Positions 1 to 9,544 of a stretch of 64,000 nucleotides of DNA are shown here, piece by piece. A model generated the notes under the pieces. The model was not told the DNA's origin and did no database searches. It worked only from the letters and a program-made list of their open reading frames with translations. The translations under genes and the position numbers were made by a program. Source of the stretch: Mycobacterium sp. Aquia_216 (GTDB taxonomy: Bacteria; Actinomycetota; Actinomycetes; Mycobacteriales; Mycobacteriaceae); the NCBI RefSeq assembly GCF_026723865.1, contig NZ_CP113529.1, positions 1,054,001-1,118,000 of the forward strand. The letters are read 5' to 3'. Each line of letters opens with the position of its first letter. Within the stretch, counting starts at the first letter, position 1.

Positions 1-1298
1 GGCCACAGGCCCAAAGCGACAGCGATCGCGGCCCCCAGGCTGAGCACCACACCGCCGACCTGGGCGCCGGACAGCCCGCTGCGGGCGTTGATCACGTCGT
101 TGCGCAGATGCGTGCGGCACTGGGTCATGGCCTTGCCCAACTGGTCTTCGAGCTTGTCGAACGCGGGGGTCGAGTCGTCTTCGGCACTGCCCAGCGCGAT
201 CTGGGTGGCCGAGCGATAGTTACCGACCGATATGTAGGAGTTGATGCGGTCGTTGGCTTGGCGCCAGCGGACCAGCAGCTGGTCGGCGCCCTGCAGGTCG
301 GGTTTGTCGACGGCATCGCTGCGGGCCATGTACTGGTCGATCTGCTGATGCATGAAGTCGATGCGCTGATAGAACGACTGTTTGCGGATCTGCTCGTCGC
401 CGCGCCGAATCAGCGACAGCGTCTCGTCGGCCCGGGCCTGCTGCGCGGTGATCGCCACGCTGGTCACGGTCTTGAGCGACTCGGCCGCCGTGTCTTTCGC
501 GCTACGGCTGGCGGCCGTGGAGATTGTTAGCGCAGTCCCGACCCACACCACCATGACAAGGATACCGAGCGCGCCCACGACCAGCCCCGGGTTGATCCGT
601 CGCCTGGTCCGCCGGGCCAGCCAGCGGTGTGAGAACACGCCGAAGACCACCGTGGTGGCAATGACGAGGACCACCGGAGCCGGGAAATGCGTGGACGCGG
701 TGGTTTCCGAGTCCACCCGCTCTGCCGTCGCCTGGTAGAGCTGCGCCGCGTCGGGCAGGATCGTCGACTGCATCAGGCCCGAGGCTTCCGACAGGTACGA
801 CGAACCGACCGGGTTGCCCTCCCGGTTGTTGGTCCGCGCAATCTCGATCAGGCCCGTATAGACGGCCAGCTCGGCGTTGATCTTGCCGAGCAGCTGCACC
901 AGCGGCTCATCGGTCAGGCCGCTCGAAGCGCGGGTCACGGCGACCGCCGCGTCGGTGATGGCCTGCTCGTAGCGCATCCGCACCGGCCACGGCTCGGCCT
1001 GGGCGATGAACGCCGTGGCCGCCGCGGCGTCGGCCACCGACAGCGTCGTGTAGAGCCGTCCGGCCGCGAACGCCAGCGGTTCGGTGTGGTTGAGCACGGT
1101 GGACAGCACCTGCTGGCGGTGGTTGATCGTGGTCGAAGTCGCGAAGGCGCTGGAGACCCCGAGTGCCGCCAAGACGATGCCGATCGTCAGGATGCGGCCC
1201 GGGGTCGTCGAGATGAACCACCAACGGGGGTGGGCCGGTTCGCCCGGCGACTGCGACCCCAGCGGTTCGGTTGACGGGTGCGCCAGCTCAACCGTCAC
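1..1298 (-). CDS. Conserved membrane protein, Rv0412c-like (C-terminus cut by window edge)
   Basis: The reading frame opens at a GTG at 1298, just after an in-frame TGA, and stays open to base 1, giving about 432 residues. The M. tuberculosis counterpart Rv0412c is about 439 aa from memory, so only a few C-terminal residues should be missing. Hydrophobic segments lie near residues 36-54, 190-207, 223-243 and 413-432. Between them are two long polar helical stretches that look extracytoplasmic. In M. tuberculosis this gene lies next to glnH and pknG, which would be beyond the left edge. I see no catalytic motif. A short inverted repeat (GTCTG-TT-CAGAC, 1299-1310) abuts the start. The role is unknown; a sensor or transport accessory is a guess from context. 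Confidence 0.8.
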   Translation of the reverse strand, partial: MTVELAHPSTEPLGSQSPGEPAHPRWWFISTTPGRILTIGIVLAALGVSSAFATSTTINHRQQVLSTVLNHTEPLAFAAGRLYTTLSVADAAAATAFIAQAEPWPVRMRYEQAITDAAVAVTRASSGLTDEPLVQLLGKINAELAVYTGLIEIARTNNREGNPVGSSYLSEASGLMQSTILPDAAQLYQATAERVDSETTASTHFPAPVVLVIATTVVFGVFSHRWLARRTRRRINPGLVVGALGILVMVVWVGTALTISTAASRSAKDTAAESLKTVTSVAITAQQARADETLSLIRRGDEQIRKQSFYQRIDFMHQQIDQYMARSDAVDKPDLQGADQLLVRWRQANDRINSYISVGNYRSATQIALGSAEDDSTPAFDKLEDQLGKAMTQCRTHLRNDVINARSGLSGAQVGGVVLSLGAAIAVALGLW

Positions 1299-1418
1299 GT
1301 CTGTTCAGACCTCAACTTTCGGTCTCCGGAATGCGCTACTCGAACCTGTATAAGCGAATTCTAAGAGAATGTCGGGACGGATGGGGGGAGGCGGACCCAA
1401 TTTCGGTGATCGCCTGCA

Positions 1419-1424
1419 TATCCT
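1419..1424 (+). promoter_or_regulatory. -10 box of mutT3, leaderless
   Basis: TATCCT fits the mycobacterial -10 pattern TANNNT. Six bases separate it from the GTG at 1431, so transcription should begin at the start codon. This supports the GTG start. Confidence 0.5.
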
Positions 1425-1430
1425 GAACGC

Positions 1431-2063
1431 GTGCATGGCGACGGTGACGGATGGGTGATATCCGACAACGGCGCCCACTACTGGGGTCGGTACGGCGCGG
1501 CCGGTTTGCTGGTGCGGGCCCCACGGCCTGACGGTACCCCTGCGGTGCTTTTGCAGCATCGGGCGGTCTGGAGCCATCAGGGCGGCACCTGGGGGTTGCC
1601 GGGCGGTGCGCGGGACAGCCACGAGAGTCCGGAGGAGACGGCGGTCCGCGAGGCCCACGAAGAGGCCGGTCTGTCGGCCGAGCGCCTCGCGGTGCGGGCG
1701 ACCGTGGTCACCGCACAGGTCACCGGACTCGCCGGTACGCACTGGACCTACACGACTGTCGTCGCCGACGCCGGCGAGTTGCTGCACACGGTGCCCAACC
1801 GGGAAAGCGCCGAGATGCGCTGGGTCGCCGAGAACGAGGTGACCGACCTGCCGCTGCATCCTGGCTTCGCCGCCAGCTGGGAACGGCTGCGCACCGCGAC
1901 GGCGCTGGTTCCGCTGGGCCGCGGCGACCAACGGCGCCAGCACCTGCCGCGAACGCTGGAGATCGACGACGGAGTCTTCGTCTGGTGCATGCCCGGTGAT
2001 GCGGATCAGGCGCCGTCGCAGCTCAGTCCCCGGATCAGCTCGCTGCTAGAAGCGCTGACCTGA
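1431..2063 (+). CDS. mutT3: Nudix hydrolase MutT3
   Basis: A 210-aa Nudix protein matching M. tuberculosis MutT3 (Rv0413). The Nudix box spans residues 59-81: G59, E65, R73, E74, E77, E78 and G80 fit G-x5-E-x7-REUxEExGU, the Mg-binding catalytic helix. The family hydrolyses oxidised or otherwise non-canonical nucleotides such as 8-oxo-dGTP, sanitising the pool. The exact substrate of MutT3 is not visible here. The GTG start is preferred because a -10 box lies 6 nt upstream and the N-terminal residues continue the family alignment. The 3' end overlaps the convergent thiE by 29 bp. Confidence 0.93.
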   Translation: MHGDGDGWVISDNGAHYWGRYGAAGLLVRAPRPDGTPAVLLQHRAVWSHQGGTWGLPGGARDSHESPEETAVREAHEEAGLSAERLAVRATVVTAQVTGLAGTHWTYTTVVADAGELLHTVPNRESAEMRWVAENEVTDLPLHPGFAASWERLRTATALVPLGRGDQRRQHLPRTLEIDDGVFVWCMPGDADQAPSQLSPRISSLLEALT

Positions 2064-2706
2064 GCCGCTCGGCCGCGGCCCGGGGGTCGTCGGCCGCGGT
2101 GATCGCGCGCACCACCACGATTCGACGGGCTCCGGCCGCGAGCACCTCGGGCAGCCGCCGCTCGTCGATGCCCCCGATCGCGAACCACGGTTTGGCGGTC
2201 CCGACGGCGGTCGCGGCGCGGACCAGTCCCAGCCCCGGGGCCGCGCGCCCCGGTTTGGTGGGGGTGGGCCAGCACGGGCCCACGCAGAAATAGTCGGCAA
2301 CATCGTCGGCGGCCGCGGCGACCTGGTCGGCGTCGTGGGTGGACAGGCCGATCAGCGGGTTCGGCCCGACGATTTCGCGAGCCACCGCCGGCGGCAGGTC
2401 GCCCTGTCCCAGGTGCAGCACGTCGGCCCCGGCCGCGCGGGCGATGTCGGCCCGGTCGTTGACCGCGAACAGCGCGCCGTGCCGGCGTGCCGCGTCCGCG
2501 AGGATCTGGCAGGCGGCCAGCTCGTCGCGCGCCTCCAGCGGGCCGAACTGCTGTTCACCGACCGAGCCCTTGTCGCGCAGCTGGATGATGTCCACCCCGC
2601 CGGCCAGGGCGGCGTCGGCGAATTGGGCCAGGTCGCCGCGTTCGCGCCGCGCGTCGGTACACAGATACAGCCGCGCGGCGGTAAGACGGGTGGCGGGATC
2701 GTGCAC
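2035..2706 (-). CDS. thiE: Thiamine-phosphate synthase ThiE
   Basis: A 223-aa TIM-barrel protein. It joins HMP pyrophosphate to thiazole phosphate to make thiamine phosphate in the cytoplasm. Recognisable blocks are the QLRDK pyrophosphate-binding segment near residue 42, a VNDR segment, HLGQ, the G-x-G-P segment after the YFCVG strand, and an AIGGI phosphate-binding loop near residue 175. The start is GTG at 2706. A palindrome at 2713-2730 provides a minus-strand TAGCGT -10 box ending 6 nt before that GTG, so the mRNA is probably leaderless. It has no riboswitch of its own, unlike the divergent thiO operon. Orthologue of Rv0414c. Confidence 0.93.
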   Translation of the reverse strand: MHDPATRLTAARLYLCTDARRERGDLAQFADAALAGGVDIIQLRDKGSVGEQQFGPLEARDELAACQILADAARRHGALFAVNDRADIARAAGADVLHLGQGDLPPAVAREIVGPNPLIGLSTHDADQVAAAADDVADYFCVGPCWPTPTKPGRAAPGLGLVRAATAVGTAKPWFAIGGIDERRLPEVLAAGARRIVVVRAITAADDPRAAAERLRSALLAAS

Positions 2707-2712
2707 ACCGCG

Positions 2713-2730
2713 ACGCTAGCGCGCTAGCGT
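2713..2730. promoter_or_regulatory. 18-bp perfect palindrome holding two divergent -10 boxes (thiE / thiO operon)
   Basis: The 18 bases 2713-2730 equal their own reverse complement. The two ends each read TAGCGT, a TANNNT -10 box: on plus at 2725-2730, predicting a start about 2737 just before the TPP riboswitch, and on minus at 2718-2713, predicting a leaderless thiE transcript. One symmetrical element thus appears to serve both divergent promoters. Confidence 0.5.
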
Positions 2731-2749
2731 AGAACCCGAACAACGAGAT

Positions 2750-2853
2750 ACACGGGAGTCCCGGGCGATCTGCGGGGCTGAGAGTGGGCACAGCCGGGAC
2801 AACCGGAGCTGCCCTTACCGTCACACCTGATCCGGATCATGCCGGCGAAGGGA
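2750..2853 (+). ncRNA. TPP riboswitch (THI element) of thiO-thiS-thiG
   Basis: Hallmarks of the THI box are in order: CGGGAGTCC at the 5' stem, CTGAGAGT near 2778, then ACCTGATCCGG and ATGCCGGCGAAGGGA at 2825-2853. It ends 8 nt before the thiO ATG. The GAAGGGAG tail doubles as the Shine-Dalgarno region, so ligand binding would most simply sequester the ribosome site. Confidence 0.93.
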
Positions 2854-2860
2854 GCTGAAG

Positions 2861-3873
2861 ATGCCTTCAGAGGTAGGGGCGCTGGCCGTCGTCGGCGGCG
2901 GCGTCATCGGGCTGTCGGTGGCGCGCCGGGCGGCGCAGGCCGGATGGTCGGTGCGGGTGCACCGCACCGACGAGCACGGGGCGTCCTGGGTCGCCGGCGG
3001 CATGCTCGCCCCGCACAGCGAAGCCTGGCCCGGTGAGGAACGATTGCTGCGGCTGGGCCTGGAGTCGCTGCGGCTGTGGCGTGAGGGCGGCTATCTGGAC
3101 GGGTTGCCGCCGGAGGTGGTCACCGCCCGCGAGTCGCTGGTGGTGGCCGTCGACCGGGCTGACGCCGCCGACTTGCGCACCGTCGCGGACTGGCTGGCCG
3201 GCCAGGGACATCCAGTGGTCTGGGAGCCTGCCGCCCGTGACGTCGAACCACTTCTGGCGCAAGGCATCCGGCACGGCTTCCGGGCGCCTACCGAGCTGGC
3301 CGTCGACAACCGCGCGATCCTCGACGCACTGTCGGCGGACTGCGACCGGCTCGGCGTCGAGTGGGCACCCGCGGCGCACGAGCTGTCGCGGGTCGCGGGT
3401 GACGCGGTGGTGATCGCCAACGGCATCGACGCGCCGGCGTTATGGCCCGGCCTGCCGGTGCGCCCGGTGAAGGGCGAGGTGTTGCGGCTGCGCTGGCGGA
3501 AGGGCTGTATGCCGCTGCTGGGCAGAGTGATTCGGGCGCGCGTGCATGGTCGCCAGGTGTACGTGGTGCCGCGTGCCGATGGGGTGGTGGTGGGCGCGAC
3601 GCAGTACGAGCACGGCCGCGACACCGCCCCGGTCGTGTCCGGCGTGCGCGACCTGCTGGACGACGCGTGTGCGGTGCTGCCGGCGCTGGGCGAGTACGAG
3701 CTGGCCGAGTGCGCCGCCGGGCTGCGCCCGATGACACCGGATAATCTGCCCCTCGTGCATCGCTTGGACGAACGCACTCTGGTCGCCTCCGGGCACGGCC
3801 GGTCAGGGTTTCTGCTGGCGCCGTGGACCGCCGAACAGATTGTGTCCGAACTCGTTCCGGTTGGAGTGCGCTG

Positions 3874-3874
<1 letters not shown>
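2861..3874 (+). CDS. thiO: Glycine oxidase ThiO (FAD)
   Basis: A 337-aa DAO-family flavoenzyme. ThiO oxidises glycine to iminoglycine for thiazole assembly by ThiG. The N-terminal VVGGGVIG Rossmann motif (about residues 10-17) binds FAD, followed by GGMLAPHSEA typical of ThiO, and a C-terminal GHGRSGFLLAP segment of the DAO fold. It starts 8 nt after the TPP riboswitch, whose last bases supply the ribosome binding site. Its TGA shares one base with the thiS ATG, so translation is probably coupled. Orthologue of Rv0415. Confidence 0.93.
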
Positions 3875-5667
<1,793 letters not shown>

Positions 5668-5670
5668 ACG

Positions 5671-6192
5671 TCAGGCGTTTGCCTGCCACCACTTGTACAG
5701 CGCGGGGACGTCAGTCTTGGAAAAGATGGAGCCCAAGACGTTCTTGCCGTCGACGGTCCAGAGCACCAAGCTGACGTCTTTGTACGTGCCGCAAGCCATT
5801 TGGCCGCCCGACTGGTCGGAACTGCCTTGGTGCCAGGGGCCGGGATCTTTGCTGCCGCTGCCGCTGCACGAGGAGAGGGTCACGTCTCTGAGGTTGGACG
5901 CGTAAGCACCGCTCAAATCGTTACCGCTCTTGAAGAGCTGGTAGATAGCGGAAGCCGGTCCGTTGGAATCGGGGCTTTGCCCGCATTGGAGCTCTGCGAC
6001 TTCGGCACCCGTCAATGCAGTGGATTGACAATTGTTGAGGCCGTAGCCCTTCGCCAGCGAAGCGGCCAGGGTGTTGACGTCTGCGGAGCTGCCGGTGGTG
6101 TCCGCGGTCGCGGTGGCGGTACCGACGCAGAAAAAGCTAGCCGTAAGTGCTGCGGCCGCCGCGGCGCGCAGCGTGTTGGTCGGGTTGAGCAT
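5671..6192 (-). CDS. Secreted four-cysteine protein, paralogue A
   Basis: A 173-aa protein with a Sec signal peptide ending about residue 31 (ATATA-DTTG). The mature part has four cysteines in the contexts NNCQS, LQCGQ, SSCSG and MACGT, and ends with a W-T-x-D...L-x-x-WW pattern. Similar domains occur as the extracellular C-termini of mycobacterial Ser/Thr kinases, so this may be a free-standing ligand-binding or sensor domain; that is recall, not a search result. A close paralogue lies directly upstream (6363-6884). It ends 3 nt from the convergent hydrolase gene. Confidence 0.8.
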   Translation of the reverse strand: MLNPTNTLRAAAAAALTASFFCVGTATATADTTGSSADVNTLAASLAKGYGLNNCQSTALTGAEVAELQCGQSPDSNGPASAIYQLFKSGNDLSGAYASNLRDVTLSSCSGSGSKDPGPWHQGSSDQSGGQMACGTYKDVSLVLWTVDGKNVLGSIFSKTDVPALYKWWQANA

Positions 6193-6362
6193 CCTCGACT
6201 CCTGAGGTTGTCGGACCGCCGGGACTGACCCAGCAAAGTGTTTGCCAGAATGATCGTAGAGCTAAACGACGGCGACGCAACCAATTCCGCCGAATACCAT
6301 TTACACTGGCAACATTCCGGGTGACTCGGGCACGGAACCTGTTGCCGCCCAACCGGGAAACG

Positions 6363-6884
6363 TCAGCCGTTGTTTCGCCACCACTGGTAGAGCGACGGGA
6401 CGTCGCTGCCGGAGCTGCGAATCACGCCCAGCATGTTCTTGGTGTCATTGGTCCAAATGATTTCCGCATGGCCTTGAAAGGTCCCGCACGCCACCGATCC
6501 CGCTTTGGTGGTGGAGCTGCCTTGATGCCACGGCGTCGGCGAGGAAGCATCGCCGCAGTTACCCACGGTGTCACCCGCGACGAGCGCCGTGAACGAGTTT
6601 GCCAGATCGTTGCCGTCGCCGAACAGGAGATACTTGCCCAGCATCGGCCCGCTGGGGTCGGGACTCGGCCCGCACTGCAGGTAGGCCAGCGCGCCGGTGG
6701 GAACCGCCTGGGCGGTGCAGTTGTTGAGGCCGTATCCCTTCGACAGCGCACCGGCCAACGTGTTGAGATCCGCACCGCTACCGGTATTGGGATCGGCGGT
6801 CGCAGTCGCGGCGCCCGCAAACGCGAAACCGGCCACGAGCGCCGCGGCCGCCGGGGCGCGCAGCGCGTCGGTCAGAGGTGACAT
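6363..6884 (-). CDS. Secreted four-cysteine protein, paralogue B
   Basis: A 173-aa protein, the same length as its downstream neighbour and colinear with it. It has a Sec signal peptide (cleavage about residue 31, after TATA). Its four cysteines sit in NNCTA, LQCGP, GNCGD and VACGT, matching paralogue A and predicting two disulfides. The end also matches (IIWTNDT...LYQWW). An AAGGAG site 7 nt before the ATG and a TACGAT -10 box at 6934-6929 give it its own promoter. The pair arose by tandem duplication; the function is unknown. Confidence 0.82.
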   Translation of the reverse strand: MSPLTDALRAPAAAALVAGFAFAGAATATADPNTGSGADLNTLAGALSKGYGLNNCTAQAVPTGALAYLQCGPSPDPSGPMLGKYLLFGDGNDLANSFTALVAGDTVGNCGDASSPTPWHQGSSTTKAGSVACGTFQGHAEIIWTNDTKNMLGVIRSSGSDVPSLYQWWRNNG

Positions 6885-6928
6885 CCAACGACTCCTTAGC
6901 GTTGCCGGGCGGCCGTGTGACTACACGA

Positions 6929-6934
6929 ATCGTA
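6929..6934 (-). promoter_or_regulatory. -10 box for secreted paralogue B
   Basis: On the minus strand the bases read TACGAT, 44 nt upstream of the ATG at 6884. The 335-bp gap 6885-7219 between two divergent genes holds this promoter and the one at 7170; I see no gene in it. Confidence 0.4.
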
Positions 6935-7169
6935 GGCCCATGTCCAAGCTGTGTAACGCGATCCGCCGGACATTGTCTTGCTGCGCCATATTCGCCGCTG
7001 ACCTGCGCAATTGGTGATGACATCCGAGCGGATGCAGGCAACGAATTTCGGCTGCACATCGGCTTCTGTCGGGTCCGGGCGGCGGGGAGCGCCCCTGCGG
7101 CGACGTCGATGTCGGGAACCTCGGCGAACTGATTCTTGCGTACGTAGTGCCCTGTCGACTTCGCTCAGG

Positions 7170-7175
7170 TATGGT
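7170..7175 (+). promoter_or_regulatory. -10 box for CD225/DUF2752 operon
   Basis: TATGGT fits TANNNT and predicts a leader of about 38 nt carrying the GGAG ribosome site at 7211-7214. Confidence 0.4.
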
Positions 7176-7219
7176 AAGCACCGCTTCACGCCAGCTAACT
7201 TCTCGTGACTGGAGAATCC

Positions 7220-7549
7220 ATGACTGCACAACCGCCACCCCCGGGCTACCCGCCGCAGCAGCCCGCCGGGCAGCAACCGGATAACTACTTGGTGTGGTCC
7301 ATTTTGGCGACGCTGTTCTGCTGCCTGCCCTTCGGCGTCGTGGCAATCGTCAAATCCACTCAGGTGAGTGGATTGTGGGCGCAGGGTCAGTACGCCGAGG
7401 CTCAGGCGGCCGCCGATGCCGCTAAGAAGTGGGTGAAGTGGTCGGTCATCGCCGCGGTTGTGAGCGCTGTCCTCTACGGCATCGTGGTGGCGATCATTGC
7501 GTTGACCGCCGACACCTCAACTCCCGCGGCGCTTGCCGCAATGATCTAA
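7220..7549 (+). CDS. CD225/dispanin-family small membrane protein
   Basis: A 109-aa protein. The proline-rich N-terminus (PPPPGYPPQQPAG) is followed by the CD225 pattern: a hydrophobic segment NYLVWSILATLFCCLPFGVVAIV, then a polar loop with AQGQYAEAQ and AKKW, then a second hydrophobic helix. This is the dispanin topology, one re-entrant helix and one membrane span. The start chosen is ATG 7220 because GGAG lies 5 nt upstream; a GTG 15 nt earlier is less likely. The next gene follows after 16 nt. Function in bacteria is unknown. Confidence 0.8.
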   Translation: MTAQPPPPGYPPQQPAGQQPDNYLVWSILATLFCCLPFGVVAIVKSTQVSGLWAQGQYAEAQAAADAAKKWVKWSVIAAVVSAVLYGIVVAIIALTADTSTPAALAAMI

Positions 7550-7565
7550 AGGGGTTGCATTTCCG

Positions 7566-7988
7566 GTGACCCTCCAGTGGTCCCTTCCGCGTGGGCTCGG
7601 TGCCCCGCTGATGGTCGCTGCGTCCGCGACACTGGTTTGTGCCGCTACCTGGGTGGGTGATCCGACCACCCCGGGTGGCCCGTTGCCGGTATGTCCCACC
7701 AAGGCGCTGCTGGGTATCGACTGTCCCGGATGCGGCAGCCTGCGAATGCTCTATTCGCTCTTGCACGGCAATGTGATGGCGGCCGCCAGGTTCAACGCGT
7801 TGGGCTTGGCGGCAGTCGTGTTGTTGGTGTGGGCCTACCTGGTCTGGACCTACGGCCGGGTGACGGGTAGGCGGATCAGGAGCTGGCAACACCAGCGCTG
7901 GGCGGCCACCGTGACGCTGTCGTTGGTGGTGGTTTGGTTTGTGGTCCGCAACATTCCGTTTGCCCCATTCAGCGGGTTGCATGTCTGA
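7566..7988 (+). CDS. DUF2752 membrane protein
   Basis: A 140-aa integral membrane protein with three predicted helices (about residues 13-30, 76-95, 113-130). The CPGCGSLR motif near residue 55, after a TP-x-GP loop with another Cys, is the signature of DUF2752. The start is a GTG. It sits 16 nt behind the CD225 gene and ends 59 nt before lpqL. CD225 and DUF2752 genes side by side suggest a joint membrane role, but none is established. Confidence 0.8.
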   Translation: MTLQWSLPRGLGAPLMVAASATLVCAATWVGDPTTPGGPLPVCPTKALLGIDCPGCGSLRMLYSLLHGNVMAAARFNALGLAAVVLLVWAYLVWTYGRVTGRRIRSWQHQRWAATVTLSLVVVWFVVRNIPFAPFSGLHV

Positions 7989-8033
7989 TTTCACGCCGCG
8001 GTGAGCCGACTGCCCTGACGAGCGACGGGCGTC

Positions 8034-8039
8034 TAACCT
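8034..8039 (+). promoter_or_regulatory. -10 box of lpqL, leaderless
   Basis: TAACCT, 8 nt before the ATG at 8048. Confidence 0.4.
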
Positions 8040-8047
8040 TGGGCGCG

Positions 8048-9544
8048 ATGGTGAACAAATCACGAACGCCGGCGGCGCTGCTCGCCGCGGTCGCCCTCGC
8101 CGCATTGTCGACAGGCTGTTTTCATCGGTCGGTCAACTCAGAGCCGGCGGGTGATCCTGCCGCGGCGGTGTTCGCCGGCACCGTGCACGACAAGGTCACG
8201 GCCGACGCGATGATGATGCACCTGACAAAGCTTCAGGACATCGCCAATGCCAATAACGGCACTCGGGCGGTCGGCACCCCCGGCTATGAAGCCAGTGTCG
8301 ATTATGTGGTTAACACGTTGCGCCACAGCGGTTTCGATGTGCAAACGCCCGAGTTCTCGGCCCGCGTCTTTCACGCCGACAAGCCGGCCGTGACGGTCGG
8401 CGGCAAGGCCGTCGAATCGCGTGCGCTGGAATACAGCCTCGGCACGGGACCCGACGGGGTGAGCGGACCGTTGCTGGTGCTGTCGGCGGGCAACGGCGAG
8501 GGCTGCACGGCTCCCGACTACGGCAACCTTGCGGTGCAGGGCGCGGTGGTGTTGGTGAACCGCGGCACCTGCCCGTTCGCGCAGAAGGAGAACGCCGCGG
8601 TGCAGCGTGGAGCCGTGGCGATGATCGTCGCCGACAACGTCGACGAGGAGCAGATGGGCGGCACCCTTGGGGCGCAGACCGAGGTGAAGATTCCGGCGGT
8701 CGGGGTCACCAAGTCCACCGGAATGCAACTGCGCGCCCAGTCGGGACCGACCACGATCAAGCTGAACGCCAGCAGCCAGAATTTCAAAGCGCGCAACATC
8801 ATTGCGCAGACCAAGACGGGATCGCCCACCGATGTGGTGATGGCGGGCGCCCACCTGGACAGCGTGCCCGAGGGGCCGGGTATCAACGATAATGGCTCTG
8901 GCGTAGCCGCGGTCTTGGAAACCGCAGTGCAGCTGGGGAATTCGCCGCAAGTGCACAACGCGGTGCGTTTCGCCTTCTGGGGTGCCGAGGAACTCGGATT
9001 GATCGGATCACGCGACTATGTCGAATCCCTGAATATCGACGACCTCAAAAACATTGCGCTGTACCTCAACTTCGACATGCTCGCCTCGCCGAACCCCGGC
9101 TACTTCACCTACGACGGGGACCAATCCCTGCCCACGGACACCCGCGGCCAACCGGTGGTACCGGAAGGCTCGGCCGGGATCGAGCGCACATTCGTCGCCT
9201 ACCTGAAGTCGGCCGGCAAGACCGCGCAGGACACCTCTTTCGACGGACGCTCCGACTACGACGGCTTCACCTTGGCCGGCATCCCGGCGGGCGGCCTGTT
9301 CTCCGGCGCGGAGTCCAAGAAGTCCGCCGATCAAGCCAAGCTGTGGGGCGGCGCGGCAGACGAGCCGTTCGATCCGAACTATCACAAGAAGACCGACACC
9401 CTCGATCACATCGATCGCACCTCGCTGGGCATCAATGGCGCCGGCGTCGCCTACGCGGTGGCTCTGTACGCCCAAGACCTCTCCGGACGTAACGGGGTTC
9501 CAGTCATGGTGGACCGCACCCGCCACGTGCTCGCAAAGCCATGA
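8048..9544 (+). CDS. lpqL: Lipoprotein aminopeptidase LpqL (M28, PA domain)
   Basis: A 498-aa lipoprotein of peptidase family M28. The signal peptide ends in a lipobox (LSTG-Cys23). A protease-associated domain lies at about residues 130-240. The catalytic domain keeps all M28 residues seen in Streptomyces griseus aminopeptidase: zinc ligands H269, D281, E315, D343 and H446, with catalytic E314 (motifs GAHLDS, GINDNG, WGAEELG, NFDM). It should cleave N-terminal residues of peptides at the cell surface. The ATG at 8048 is chosen over upstream starts because it directly begins a lipoprotein signal and has a -10 box 8 nt before it. It overlaps the next gene by ATGA. Orthologue of Rv0418. Confidence 0.93.
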   Translation: MVNKSRTPAALLAAVALAALSTGCFHRSVNSEPAGDPAAAVFAGTVHDKVTADAMMMHLTKLQDIANANNGTRAVGTPGYEASVDYVVNTLRHSGFDVQTPEFSARVFHADKPAVTVGGKAVESRALEYSLGTGPDGVSGPLLVLSAGNGEGCTAPDYGNLAVQGAVVLVNRGTCPFAQKENAAVQRGAVAMIVADNVDEEQMGGTLGAQTEVKIPAVGVTKSTGMQLRAQSGPTTIKLNASSQNFKARNIIAQTKTGSPTDVVMAGAHLDSVPEGPGINDNGSGVAAVLETAVQLGNSPQVHNAVRFAFWGAEELGLIGSRDYVESLNIDDLKNIALYLNFDMLASPNPGYFTYDGDQSLPTDTRGQPVVPEGSAGIERTFVAYLKSAGKTAQDTSFDGRSDYDGFTLAGIPAGGLFSGAESKKSADQAKLWGGAADEPFDPNYHKKTDTLDHIDRTSLGINGAGVAYAVALYAQDLSGRNGVPVMVDRTRHVLAKP

